The notes below the pieces were generated by a model. It was not told the DNA's origin and searched no databases. It saw nothing but the letters and a program-made list of their open reading frames with translations. A stretch of 64,000 nucleotides of DNA, taken from assembly GCF_030505395.1 (NCBI RefSeq), contig NZ_CP130044.1, positions 3,419,001-3,483,000 of the forward strand, in the 5' to 3' direction. Shown piece after piece: positions 9,247 to 17,459 of the stretch (its first letter is position 1; every line of letters starts with the position of its first letter). Source of the stretch: Asticcacaulis sp. ZE23SCel15 (GTDB taxonomy: Bacteria; Pseudomonadota; Alphaproteobacteria; Caulobacterales; Caulobacteraceae). The translations under genes and the position numbers were made by a program.

Positions 9247-9471
9247 ATGAACACCTATACCCGCCCCGACGCCATCATCGATTTTTGTCTGGCCCCGTTG
9301 CAGCTTAATCCGATGTCGGACTCAACTCACGAGGTCCGCCGCCGCATGGAACATGTCATTCGCACGTTCCAGCTTAAGGCCGGCTCATCCTCCAATGGTC
9401 AACCCGTGGCCGTTGACTTCTCGCAGATGCCGACTTTGGTGATCAACGAAGCCGCTCACGGATACGAATAA
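9247..9471 (+). CDS. Small hypothetical protein between aceA and aceB
   Basis: 74 residues, preceded by an AAAGGAG ribosome site 7 bases before the ATG and only 24 bases after aceA, so it is cotranscribed with it. It contains a short helical segment (TSTHEV-like, read as STHEVRRRMEHVIRTFQLKA) and no signal or membrane region. I do not recognise the family. Its place in the glyoxylate operon suggests a link to isocitrate lyase, but nothing in the sequence shows what. Confidence 0.7.
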   Translation: MNTYTRPDAIIDFCLAPLQLNPMSDSTHEVRRRMEHVIRTFQLKAGSSSNGQPVAVDFSQMPTLVINEAAHGYE

Positions 9472-9573
9472 AGGCGCACCCAAATAAACCATAAGCGCCC
9501 ATATGCCGCCTGCGCCCTACCCCCCAAAAGCCCCGCGCAGGCGGCAAACTTTTGTTACCCCCAGATAATTATA

Positions 9574-9625
9574 CCTCCCCAAATTGTTGGGGAGGAGGGA
9601 GGCCGAAGGCCGGAAGGTGGGGGTT
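9574..9625. repeat. REP-like intergenic repeat, copy C
   Basis: A hairpin with perfect 9-bp arms (CCTCCCCAA/TTGGGGAGG, 9574-9595) is followed by GGGAGGCCGAAGGCCGGAAG and GGTGGGGG. It matches the outer stem of the copies near 554 and 7361. It falls between the 74-residue gene and aceB and could set a partial transcription break there. Confidence 0.55.
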
Positions 9626-9666
9626 TCTTGTCGTCTCCAAAACAACTACTGTCTAAGGATCTTCCC

Positions 9667-11262
9667 ATGCCCGCAGATTCCTACATGCCCAATCCTCGCC
9701 CCCACGCCGCCGAAGTCACCGCCCCCGTCACCGGGCGAATGGACGAAATCCTCACGCCGGACGCCCTGTCATTTATCGCCGAACTTCATCGCCGGTTTGA
9801 GCCAAAGCGGCGGATGCTGCTGGCGGCCCGCATCGAACGGCAAAAGGCCTTTGATGCCGGTGCCCTGCCCGATTTTCTGATTGAAACCCAAATCATCCGC
9901 GATGGCGACTGGCGCGTGGGGCTGATCCCCGCTGACCTGACCGACCGACGCGTTGAAATCACCGGCCCGGTTGATCGCAAGATGATCATCAATGCGCTCA
10001 ATTCGGGTGCCAAGGTCTTCATGGCCGACTTTGAGGACGCCAATTCCCCGACCTTTTCCAACTGCATCGACGGGCAGATCAACCTGAAAGACCGCTGGGC
10101 GGGCGCATTGTCCTATGATGACCCGCAGTCCGGCAAGGCTTACCGCCTGTCGGATACGCCAGCGACCCTGATCGTGCGGCCGCGCGGCTGGCGGCTGGAG
10201 GAACGACATGTCCAGGTCGATGGCGCACCAGTCTCCGGCGCCCTGTTCGATTTCGGGCTTTACATGTTCCACAGCGCCAAAGCCGCCATCGCTGCCGGTT
10301 CGGGGCCATACTTTTATCTGCCGAAGATGGAAAGCCACCTGGAGGCCCGCCTGTGGAATGAGGTCTTTGAGTTCACGCAAAGCACGCTTGGCATCCCCCA
10401 CGGCACCATCAAGGCGACCGTGTTGATCGAAACCCTGCCCGCCGCCTTTGAAATGGATGAAATCCTGTATGAACTGCGCGATCATATGGCGGGGTTGAAT
10501 TGCGGGCGCTGGGACTATATTTTCAGCTTCATCAAGACCTTAGCAGAGCACCCGGCTTTTGTGACACCCGACCGATCCCAAATGGTCATGGGCCACGCAT
10601 TCTTGCGAGCCTATTCGCGTCAGTTGATCAAGACCTGCCACCGGCGCGGGGCCTTTGCCATGGGCGGTATGGCCGCGCAGATCCCGGTGAAAGGCGATCC
10701 CGCCGCCAATGACGCCGCCTTTGCCCGCGTCCGTGCCGATAAGGAACGCGAAGCCGGTGACGGTCACGATGGCACCTGGGTCGCCCACCCCGATCTGGTG
10801 CCGGTGGCGATGGAGGTCTTTGACCGCCTTATGCCGACACCGAACCAGCTTCATGTCCTGCGTGAAGACGTGACCACCACGCAGGTTGACCTGCTGCGGA
10901 TGCACGAAGGGTCGCGCACCGAGGCGGGCCTGCGCGAAAATATCCGCGTCGGCATCCAGTATATCGAGGCGTGGCTGCGCGGTAAGGGTGCTGTGCCGCT
11001 CTATAATCTGATGGAAGATGCCGCCACCGCTGAGATTTCACGCACCCAAGTCTGGCAATGGATCAGGCATCAGGCAGCCCTTGATGACGGCAGTGTCGTG
11101 ACCCGCGACCGGGTTTTAGCGCTGATCGAAGATGAGATGCAGGCGCTGGATGCGTGGGGTAAGGGTCGGTTCGACGACGCGGTGCGGCTATTTACCGAAC
11201 TGGCTCTGGCCGACACCTGCCGGGATTTTCTGACGGTTCCGGCCTATGGCTTGCTGGATTAG
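9667..11262 (+). CDS. aceB: Malate synthase A
   Basis: Condenses glyoxylate with acetyl-CoA to malate, the second glyoxylate-shunt step. With ATG 9667 the protein has 531 residues, essentially the length of E. coli AceB. Family motifs are intact: DFEDANSPT (121-129), RPRGW (171-175) with the catalytic Arg, the GGMAAQIPVK segment, and NLMEDAATAEISR near the C-terminus with the catalytic acid. A TTG 13 codons upstream is possible but less likely. The TAG stop is embedded in the left edge of the inverted-repeat element at 11260-11400. Confidence 0.97.
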   Translation: MPADSYMPNPRPHAAEVTAPVTGRMDEILTPDALSFIAELHRRFEPKRRMLLAARIERQKAFDAGALPDFLIETQIIRDGDWRVGLIPADLTDRRVEITGPVDRKMIINALNSGAKVFMADFEDANSPTFSNCIDGQINLKDRWAGALSYDDPQSGKAYRLSDTPATLIVRPRGWRLEERHVQVDGAPVSGALFDFGLYMFHSAKAAIAAGSGPYFYLPKMESHLEARLWNEVFEFTQSTLGIPHGTIKATVLIETLPAAFEMDEILYELRDHMAGLNCGRWDYIFSFIKTLAEHPAFVTPDRSQMVMGHAFLRAYSRQLIKTCHRRGAFAMGGMAAQIPVKGDPAANDAAFARVRADKEREAGDGHDGTWVAHPDLVPVAMEVFDRLMPTPNQLHVLREDVTTTQVDLLRMHEGSRTEAGLRENIRVGIQYIEAWLRGKGAVPLYNLMEDAATAEISRTQVWQWIRHQAALDDGSVVTRDRVLALIEDEMQALDAWGKGRFDDAVRLFTELALADTCRDFLTVPAYGLLD

Positions 11263-11400
11263 AGCGGAATGATTTCTGGTGGAAACATTCCGCTCAAGCC
11301 GCCATTGCGGCGGCGGCCAAGGTGGCGGAGCCACCGCCCGGCTAGGGAGGTAAACAAAATCTGGATCATTATGTTTCTACCAGAAATCATAATGATCCAA
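11260..11400. repeat. Dispersed inverted-repeat element E1
   Basis: Starts at the aceB stop. Left hairpin: perfect 10-bp arms GAGCGGAATG/CATTCCGCTC (11262-11295). Core: 47 bases (11296-11342) identical to the reverse complement of 19298-19344. Right hairpin: GGATCATTATG/CATAATGATCC (11363-11398). The loops of the two hairpins, ATTTCTGGTGGAAA and its complement TTTCTACCAGAAAT, are near-perfect inverted copies of each other. The whole therefore looks like a BIME or MITE-like unit. Confidence 0.75.
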
Positions 11401-11433
11401 GGTGAGGGCCGGTTCATACCGGCCCTCAAATCC

Positions 11434-11859
11434 TTATTTCTTCTTTTTCTTAGACAGGCTGGCCTTGAGGGACTTGGCCTCTTCAAAGCTGACCGGTTTG
11501 AGCGTGTCTACAAAACAGGCCGATTTGAACCCCGGCGCGTAAATCACCGACATCTGCACATCGATAGGGTTACATATCTGGGTCGAGCCACGATATTCAA
11601 ACAACAGCGGATCAAAATTATTCAACCGGCAACCGGACACCTTCATGACCATAGCCCCGCGCCCGCGCTCTTCGACCAGCAGGGTCTTTTCATCGATCAC
11701 CGTGGTATCGAGGTCGCCGCCGCTGACGCACTGGCGTAAGGATTTTTCGGCCGGTTTTTCGGTTTGCGGCGCGCCCTCAGTTTGAGCAAGGGCCGCATGT
11801 CCGGCTATCAGGGCCGAACCGACCAGCAGACCGGCCACAACAGGGATAAAGCGGGACAT
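11434..11859 (-). CDS. Secreted small hypothetical protein (DUF6491-like), third of three tandem paralogues
   Basis: 141 residues with a signal peptide (MSRFIPVVAGLLVGSALIAGHAALAQ). The mature part has a conserved pattern shared with the next two genes: a Cys at the start (LRQCVSGGDLDTTVIDEKTLLVEE), a second Cys after a basic/hydrophobic stretch (SGCRLNNFDPLLFEYRGST), a third in TQICNPIDVQM, and a fourth in KSACFVDTLKPVS. The tail is SLKASLSKKKKK. The four-Cys layout suggests disulfides in the periplasm. It resembles DUF6491 proteins of Caulobacterales, though the family name is from memory. It is last in a three-gene minus-strand run; function unknown. Confidence 0.75.
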   Translation of the reverse strand: MSRFIPVVAGLLVGSALIAGHAALAQTEGAPQTEKPAEKSLRQCVSGGDLDTTVIDEKTLLVEERGRGAMVMKVSGCRLNNFDPLLFEYRGSTQICNPIDVQMSVIYAPGFKSACFVDTLKPVSFEEAKSLKASLSKKKKK

Positions 11860-11871
11860 GGAATTTCTCCG

Positions 11872-12291
11872 TTATTGGGCTTTAGGCTTGGGCGTCATAT
11901 AGACCTTGGCTTCGTCCCTGGTCAGCGGCGTCATAGTGTCGATCAGGCAGCGCAGAGGGGCTTCGGTATTGCGGGAATGCAAAATCTTGACATCGGTACG
12001 GCTGCACACTTGAGTTGAGCCATTGAACTCAAAGCCAATCCGGTCCAGTTCATCGATATTGCGGCATGGGGCGGTCAGTTTCAGCAGCACATACTTGCCG
12101 AACCCATCTTCGATCAGCAGGCTGTCCGGCTCAATCACCATGCGGGTACGCATGTTGTTGAGGTCAAAGCACTGCCTTGGGGCGTCCGGCTTGACGCTTT
12201 GCGCCACAGGTGCCGCGGCGAAGGCTGGAGCGGACAGGATACCGCCCGCCACCGCCAGCAGAGCCATTTTCGATGCAATTTTGATCATCAT
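11872..12291 (-). CDS. Secreted small hypothetical protein (DUF6491-like), second of three tandem paralogues
   Basis: 139 residues with a signal peptide ending near AFAAAPVAQS. The mature protein repeats the paralogue pattern: PRQCFDLNNMRTRMVIEPD, TAPCRNIDELDRIGFEFNGS, TQVCSRTDVKIL and PLRCLIDTMTPLTRDEAK. The Cys spacing and the phrase FNGSTQVC match FEYRGSTQIC in the downstream neighbour, which shows recent duplication. It is 12 bases from the next gene and 21 from the previous one, so the three form one operon. No catalytic motif is visible. Confidence 0.75.
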   Translation of the reverse strand: MMIKIASKMALLAVAGGILSAPAFAAAPVAQSVKPDAPRQCFDLNNMRTRMVIEPDSLLIEDGFGKYVLLKLTAPCRNIDELDRIGFEFNGSTQVCSRTDVKILHSRNTEAPLRCLIDTMTPLTRDEAKVYMTPKPKAQ

Positions 12292-12312
12292 ATCCTCCGG
12301 GTTATTTGGCGG

Positions 12313-12798
12313 TTATTTGGGTTCGGCGGTCGCCGCCGCTTCCTTGGCCAGCTTTTTGTCGGCCTTGCGTTTTTTGGCCTTATCTGCCCCGGTCAGCACA
12401 TCTGACTCGGCCTGAGTGACCGCGCGCACATCGGTGATATTGCAGCGTTTCAGGCGGTTATCACCAAACTCGGCATAGAGCACTTCGGCATCGAACGGCC
12501 CGCACACCCGGCTAAGGCCACCACGCGACCTCAGACCGATCCGGCCGGCATTATCCAGCCCCATACAGGCCGGCGCAATGGTCAGGGCGTAGTTCTGCTT
12601 ACGATGGGTTTCGACCACCATGACATCATCATTCGGGGTAAAATAACTGCGCACATCATCTACGTAAAAGCACTGAGCATCTTTGCCCGATGGGTCGGGG
12701 GCCTGCGCGACCGTTTCCGGATTAGCGGCGCATCCGGCCAAAACCAAGCCTAAACCCGATACCATAGCCGCTGCGATTATACCGTTCCGGTAGCGCAT
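12313..12798 (-). CDS. Lipoprotein (DUF6491-like), first of three tandem paralogues
   Basis: 161 residues from ATG 12798, chosen because GGGAG sits 7 bases upstream and because this start gives a lipoprotein signal (MRYRNGIIAAAMVSGLGLVL, lipobox LAGC). A longer frame reaches 12870 but adds an unlikely leader. The mature part has the same order of four Cys as the next two genes: AQCFYVDDVRSYFTPND, APACMGLDNAGRIGLRS, SRVCGPFDAEVLYAE and KRCNITDVRAV. The C-terminus is Lys/Ala-rich. It differs from its siblings in being membrane-anchored, so it may tether or nucleate them. Function unknown. Confidence 0.75.
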   Translation of the reverse strand: MRYRNGIIAAAMVSGLGLVLAGCAANPETVAQAPDPSGKDAQCFYVDDVRSYFTPNDDVMVVETHRKQNYALTIAPACMGLDNAGRIGLRSRGGLSRVCGPFDAEVLYAEFGDNRLKRCNITDVRAVTQAESDVLTGADKAKKRKADKKLAKEAAATAEPK

Positions 12799-12871
12799 TG
12801 TGATCTCCCTCATCCAGAAACGAACAGTTCGCCCGGATTCCGGCGAAATCATGTCACATGGCGAAATCATG

Positions 12872-14644
12872 TCACATAAGGTCGTTGGTGGTCAAAACAC
12901 GTTCAATTTGAACGAGGTGTCGCGCTGATGCCATAAGCGGCGACGGTATATCAAACACCTGCGCCACAAGATCCTGCGCCAATATGGGGGCCAGACAAAA
13001 GGCCCGCCCGCCCAGTCCGGTGAGGACATGGATACCCGGCGATACGGTGCCAACTGCCGGTAAGTGATCGCGCGTCGTGACCCGCACCGAGGCGCGTGAG
13101 GTCAAGCCCGACGGATCAATACCCGCCGCCAGTTCCGGCAAAGCCTTGGACAAGGTATCGATGTTCTTCAGCCGGTCAGCGTCGCGGATATCCGCCCCGC
13201 GATCTTCGCGGTCATGGGTCGCGCCAAACAGCACGCCTTCCGGCAGCGGAATGGCATAACCGCCCCAGGCCTGTGGTGGAATATCAGCCTCAGCCGTTGC
13301 GACCTCGACCTGACCACGCACCGGCCGCAAATCGAGATCAGCAGCAAAAGATTGATCCCACACGCCCGCACCGACCGCCCAGAACACATGGTCATAGGTG
13401 TCGATATCATGGGGCGGCGCGGCATGGATCTTGCGCCCGCCGACAACGCCTTTAAGCACCACCAGAGGCTCAACCGTCAGCGCCTCAGCCATGAACAGGC
13501 CGTCGTCACGGGGTTGCAGGGCATCACCGGCAAAGCACGGTTGGGTCGCAACCTTTTCAAAGCGCGTCCGGTCGCGTTCCGTCTGGGCACGTTGCAACAC
13601 CCCGTCACGCAGAATTGCCTGCGGGCTTAAGCGCCGGTACAGGCCGGTGGCATAGGGATGGGCGTCGGCATAAAGCTGCGCCACCGCCCCGCCGCCGGCA
13701 TCCAGCCGCGGAGTAACGAGGGCCGCCCGATTGCCCGACGCCTGCGCCCCCAGACCATTGGGGTCACACAGATCATGATCAAGCCCGATGGATGACAAAG
13801 CGTAGGACAGCGAACATCCGGCAATCCCGGCCCCCATCACCAGTATGTGCGGGATTTTGATCGGTGACGGCGCAGTCTCACCGCCAAATACCGCCTCCAG
13901 TCGCTCGCGTTTCTTGCCAAAACCGGGCTGCTTAGAGACCGTAAAACCGGCCTCAGTCAGGCCGCGCCGCACCGCGCCCGCCACCGTAAAGGTCGCCAAC
14001 CGTGCCCCCGGCCTTGAGCGTTGTCCGATCAGGCCAAGCACGTCTTCGGCCCACATATCGGGGTTGAGCGCCGGCGAAAATCCGTCCAGAAACCACGCGT
14101 CCGCCTTGCCGTTCCACTGGGTCAGCGCCTCACGCACATCCATAAGCGCCAGCGTCAGGCGTGCCCCCCACTGCGGGAAATCCATAATATGAAAGCCGTG
14201 ACGTGATTTTGGCCACTGGTTAAGGATCGCCTCAGAAAACGGTGCCAGTTCCGGCCAAGCATTCAGCGCCCGCGCAGCCTCATCGCGGGTCATCAAAAAG
14301 GCTTCGATGCTGAAAATATGGAGATGGCTTTTTTGACGCGCATTTGTGTCCAAAAACCGCTGCACACTTTTTGGAATGCGCTCTGTCGCGCGATGCTCAG
14401 CCCACATTTGCAACAGGGCGGCGATATTCAGACCCGTGCCAAAGCCCAGTTCAGCCACCGTAAACGCCGGACGGTCCACCCAGATATCCGGCATGTGACA
14501 GCCGCCCAGGAATACCGCGCGGGTTTCGCTTAAGCCGTCCTGCAGAGAGTAATAGATATCTCCGAACCGTTCCGAGCGCGGATTGCCATCTTCCGCAAAA
14601 TAAAGCTGCGGGTCGTGCGTCTCAAAATCGCGGGTATCAGGCAT
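12872..14644 (-). CDS. mnmC: Bifunctional tRNA mnm5s2U34 biosynthesis enzyme MnmC
   Basis: Completes 5-methylaminomethyl-2-thiouridine at tRNA wobble U34. The N-terminal MnmD methyltransferase (to ~250) has the SAM motif ELGFGTGLN (65-73) and WFLDGFSPALNPDMW (184-198). The C-terminal FAD-dependent oxidase opens with GAGIAGCS (271-278) and ends with the flavoprotein signature TGLGGRAFCLAPILAQ. At 590 residues it is shorter than E. coli MnmC (668) but has both domains. It is followed by the small lipoprotein genes, 73 bases away, and is separated from the upstream Ala-rich lipoprotein gene by a terminator. Confidence 0.96.
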   Translation of the reverse strand: MPDTRDFETHDPQLYFAEDGNPRSERFGDIYYSLQDGLSETRAVFLGGCHMPDIWVDRPAFTVAELGFGTGLNIAALLQMWAEHRATERIPKSVQRFLDTNARQKSHLHIFSIEAFLMTRDEAARALNAWPELAPFSEAILNQWPKSRHGFHIMDFPQWGARLTLALMDVREALTQWNGKADAWFLDGFSPALNPDMWAEDVLGLIGQRSRPGARLATFTVAGAVRRGLTEAGFTVSKQPGFGKKRERLEAVFGGETAPSPIKIPHILVMGAGIAGCSLSYALSSIGLDHDLCDPNGLGAQASGNRAALVTPRLDAGGGAVAQLYADAHPYATGLYRRLSPQAILRDGVLQRAQTERDRTRFEKVATQPCFAGDALQPRDDGLFMAEALTVEPLVVLKGVVGGRKIHAAPPHDIDTYDHVFWAVGAGVWDQSFAADLDLRPVRGQVEVATAEADIPPQAWGGYAIPLPEGVLFGATHDREDRGADIRDADRLKNIDTLSKALPELAAGIDPSGLTSRASVRVTTRDHLPAVGTVSPGIHVLTGLGGRAFCLAPILAQDLVAQVFDIPSPLMASARHLVQIERVLTTNDLM

Positions 14645-14662
14645 GGTTACGGTTTACCAATA

Positions 14663-14695
14663 GAAAAAGGGCCGCCCCTATAGTAGGCGACCCTT
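14663..14695 (-). terminator. Rho-independent terminator after the Ala-rich lipoprotein gene
   Basis: On the minus strand, AGGGTCGCC pairs with GGCGGCCCT (one mismatch) across a short loop, followed by TTTTT. It lies between the lipoprotein stop (14735) and the mnmC start (14644), so it separates the two units. Confidence 0.7.
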
Positions 14696-14734
14696 CGTAT
14701 TCTTGTCTAATCAATGGCCCAAAAGGCCGATTAA

Positions 14735-14965
14735 TTAGTGAGCAGCCGGAGCTTCAGCAGCCGGAGCAGCAGCAGCGGCGTCGGCAGCAGCCGAGGCAGC
14801 TTCAGCAGCGTCCGAAGCAGCTTCGGTAGCAACTTCAGCAGCTTCCGAAGCTTCAGCAGCAGCTTCTTCAACAGGAGCTTCAGCAGGCTTCGAGCAAGCA
14901 GCGATCGAAAGAGCAGCAACAGCAGCAGCGGCAACCAGGGCCGAGCGAACGATTTTGGAGGTCAT
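14735..14965 (-). CDS. Ala/Glu-rich small lipoprotein
   Basis: 76 residues: a signal peptide with lipobox (AALSIAAC, Cys ~24) then a low-complexity tail made almost only of Ala, Glu, Pro and Ser with a heptad-like AAEASEAAE rhythm. Such a tail could form a surface or periplasmic helix, much as Lpp-like spacers do, but it has no C-terminal Lys for peptidoglycan linkage. The DNA is GCAGC/CTTCAGCAG-repetitive and therefore prone to length change. Upstream are two palindromes that may be operators. It is likely a highly expressed envelope protein; its role is unknown. Confidence 0.75.
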   Translation of the reverse strand: MTSKIVRSALVAAAAVAALSIAACSKPAEAPVEEAAAEASEAAEVATEAASDAAEAASAAADAAAAAPAAEAPAAH

Positions 14966-15288
14966 GGATCCAGATCCTTATCTTAACGTTAAGAGGCGCC
15001 AGAGACGTAACTTAAAGTTACTACCTAGGCCCTGATTCAAGACATACCGAAAATGGCAGAGTCTCGCAAGAGGGTATTTCACAAATTTGTGATCGCATTC
15101 CATAAAGCCGCCATTATTTTCTCAAAACAGGCGAATATGATGAAAGGTTAATGGCGCATATAAGCCAGACGGCATACACCGTAAACGCCGATACCGCTCA
15201 TAATAAAGCGGCATCATGTCAAATAATGCGGTTTGAGTATGGCCCCAAGGCCGCCTCACCGTCAAGGCTCACATCAAAAGGGGAGACG
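14966..15288. other. Intergenic region with three palindromes
   Basis: A gap of 323 bases between the start of the lipoprotein gene and the end of motA. It holds CTTAACGTTAAG (14982-14993), GTAACTTAAAGTTAC (15007-15021) and TCACAAATTTGTGA (15079-15092), all perfect palindromes. The first two lie within 60 bases of the lipoprotein start and are the likelier regulatory sites. No reading frame or RNA gene was recognised in the rest. Confidence 0.5.
14982..15021. promoter_or_regulatory. Paired palindromes upstream of the Ala-rich lipoprotein
   Basis: CTTAACGTTAAG and GTAACTTAAAGTTAC have related AACTT/AAGTT-type half-sites 25 bases apart, about 2.5 helical turns centre to centre. They sit 17 to 56 bases upstream of the start codon, so they would overlap the 5' leader or the promoter. 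Confidence 0.4.
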
Positions 15289-16158
15289 TTACCCCTCGGC
15301 AGGAATGGTGTTGAGTGCTTCTTCCATTTCAAGGAAGCTCGGCTGCATGCTCGATGGCACGCTACCGCGGCCGATTTCGACAGAGATTTGCGCGGCGTTG
15401 CCATGCAGGTGAGCCACCAGCACCGATTGGATGATCTTGTAAAAGGCGCCGTCTTCTTCGACGATGCCCGTGAGGCGCGAGGCAAACGGCCCAACCAGGC
15501 CATAGGACAGCATAACCCCAAGGAATGTACCTACCAGCGCGCCGCCGATCATGCCCCCCAGAACTTCCGGCGGTTCGGTAATCGCGCCCATGGTCTTAAT
15601 AACCCCCAGAACGGCGACGACGATCCCCAGCGCCGGCAGGGCATCCGACATGGATTGCAGGGCGTGGGCAGGATGCAGCGCTTCGTGGTGGTGTTTTTCA
15701 AGCTGCTTTTCCATGGCGTCCTCGACCTGATGCGGGTCTTCGAGGTTCATGGTCATCATGCGCAGGGTGTCGCAGATAAAATCGGTGGCGAAGTGATCCT
15801 TCATGATCTTCGGGAAGCGGTTGAAAATCGTCGAATCATGCGGTTTTTCGATATGGCTTTCGAGCGCGATCACACCCTTGGACTTCATCGTCTTGGTCAG
15901 CAGGAACAACAGCGACAAAAGATCCCGGTAATCCGATGACTTCCACTTAGAGCCGCTGAACACCTTACCCATGCCGCCGCCCATGGCCTTGAGTGTACTC
16001 ATCGGGTTGGCGATCAAGGTCGCCCCGATAGCCGCCCCCCCGATCCCCATCAACTCATAGGCCAGGGAGTGCAGGATCGGCGCCATCGATCCGCCCGACA
16101 GAATATAACTGCCGAACACCGTGGCAAACAGAACAACGATACCGATAATCTGAAACAT
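15289..16158 (-). CDS. motA: Flagellar motor stator protein MotA
   Basis: The proton-channel subunit of the flagellar stator. From ATG 16158 (MFQIIGIVVLFATVFGSYIL) the protein has 289 residues, as in Caulobacter. TM1 is at ~2-20 and TM2 at ~28-50 (YELMGIGGAAIGATLIAN). A large cytoplasmic domain follows, with charged residues that contact FliG, and TM3/TM4 (DALPALGIVVAVLGVIKTMG, IGGALVGTFLGVMLSYGLVG) hold the conserved Pro and Gly residues. No motB is adjacent. In Caulobacter motA and motB are also at separate loci, so this is expected and is not a loss. A TTG five codons upstream is an alternative start. Confidence 0.96.
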   Translation of the reverse strand: MFQIIGIVVLFATVFGSYILSGGSMAPILHSLAYELMGIGGAAIGATLIANPMSTLKAMGGGMGKVFSGSKWKSSDYRDLLSLLFLLTKTMKSKGVIALESHIEKPHDSTIFNRFPKIMKDHFATDFICDTLRMMTMNLEDPHQVEDAMEKQLEKHHHEALHPAHALQSMSDALPALGIVVAVLGVIKTMGAITEPPEVLGGMIGGALVGTFLGVMLSYGLVGPFASRLTGIVEEDGAFYKIIQSVLVAHLHGNAAQISVEIGRGSVPSSMQPSFLEMEEALNTIPAEG

Positions 16159-16334
16159 GAGACCCGCAACCAACCCAAAACAGCGATTTGTCCTGAATTT
16201 AGGGGCTAATCCTTAAGGGGCGGTTTCATTAACCGTGTTTTTTTACCTTTTTACTGCGCAGAAATCATGACCTGTACCGCTGGCAAACCGCCGCGATCCG
16301 GGTAAGGTGACGGCCTAATTCAAGGAAACCGGAT

Positions 16335-17459
16335 ATGAAGCGCGCCCTGCCCCTGATCACCCTGCTCATGTCCTGTGTCTTAACACCGGCAATGGCCGCC
16401 ACCGTCTATACCGGCGACCGGGTAGATGGATTTGCGGTCATTGATAAACTCGACAGCGCTGATTTCAAAGCGGGCAGCGTCACAAAGCTTTATTTCCGCG
16501 TCTCCGATCAATCGATTGGTCAGGGATGGTATGTGCCGGTTGTGGTCATTAAGGGCGCCAAACCCGGCCCTAAGCTGTTGCTGACCGCCGCCATCCACGG
16601 CGATGAGCTTAACGGCATCCCGGTCGTTCAGCAGATTATCACAGACACCGATCCGCACACCTTAAACGGTACGATTATCGCTGTGCCGGGCCTTAACACC
16701 CCCGGCCTTTTGCATTCAACGCGGCAGTTTACGCCGAATGGTCACGGATCGGGCGGAGAAAACCTTAATCGCATCCTGCCCGGTGACCTACATGGCGGCG
16801 CTGCCAATATCTATGCCGCACGGCTTTGGTCCAATCTGTTTATGGGCAATGTCGATATCTCCATCGACCTGCATACCCAATCGGCGGGTATCAGCTATCC
16901 CATGTATGTCTTTGCCGAAACATCAGGCGCGCGGCATTTGGCCGATCTTATCCGACCGGACGTCATCAATATGGACCCCGGTATCGATGGCACGGTGGAG
17001 AACACGCTCAATGCTTATGGCTTCACCAGCGTGACCCTGGAGCTTGGCGTGGCCGAAAGCTTCGATTCGGTCATGATTGCCCGCGGCGTCAAGGGCATTA
17101 TCAATGTCATGCGTGATCAGGGCATGGTGGCAGGAACGCCCGACCTGAGCGGGCCTGAGCCGTTTCTGGGCAACGAAATCCTCAATGTCAAAGCTCCGCG
17201 GGGCGGTTTTGCCCATGTGGTCGTTAAGCTGGGCGACACCGTAAAAGCTGGCGACGCTGTGGCGACCATAACCAATGCCTACGGTGATGTGGTCGCAAAG
17301 ATTACCGCGCCGCGTGACGGTCAGGTGTTGTCGGTGGCGACCGACCCGCGCCGCGATCCGGGCGATACCGTAGCGCGGCTGATTTATTGGAACGACAAAG
17401 GCGCGTGCGCGGCGACCGGTTGCCCCGTCAACAAAAAAGCGCCCGCAACCACGGAGTAG
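16335..17459 (+). CDS. Secreted succinylglutamate desuccinylase/aspartoacylase-family metallohydrolase
   Basis: 374 residues with a signal peptide (MKRALPLITLLMSCVLTPAMA). It is an M14-like zinc hydrolase of the AstE/AspA group: H88xxE91 in AAIHGDELNG binds zinc, VDISIDLHTQ supplies the second His, and VTLELGVAESF carries the likely catalytic Glu. A C-terminal lipoyl-like beta domain (VKLGDTVKAGDAVATITNAYG) is typical of this group. The periplasmic location sets it apart from cytosolic AstE, so it may release an acyl or peptide group during uptake. Its stop codon directly abuts that of the convergent transglycosylase gene. Confidence 0.88.
   Translation: MKRALPLITLLMSCVLTPAMAATVYTGDRVDGFAVIDKLDSADFKAGSVTKLYFRVSDQSIGQGWYVPVVVIKGAKPGPKLLLTAAIHGDELNGIPVVQQIITDTDPHTLNGTIIAVPGLNTPGLLHSTRQFTPNGHGSGGENLNRILPGDLHGGAANIYAARLWSNLFMGNVDISIDLHTQSAGISYPMYVFAETSGARHLADLIRPDVINMDPGIDGTVENTLNAYGFTSVTLELGVAESFDSVMIARGVKGIINVMRDQGMVAGTPDLSGPEPFLGNEILNVKAPRGGFAHVVVKLGDTVKAGDAVATITNAYGDVVAKITAPRDGQVLSVATDPRRDPGDTVARLIYWNDKGACAATGCPVNKKAPATTE

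Noticed and set aside
15079-15092. TCACAAATTTGTGA as a CRP/FNR-type site
   Set aside because: The palindrome is real, but its half-sites are inverted relative to TGTGA-N6-TCACA and it does not match TTGAT-N4-ATCAA. No assignment is possible.
15289-16158. Loss of motB next to motA
   Set aside because: In Caulobacter the two genes are also unlinked, so the missing neighbour is normal.
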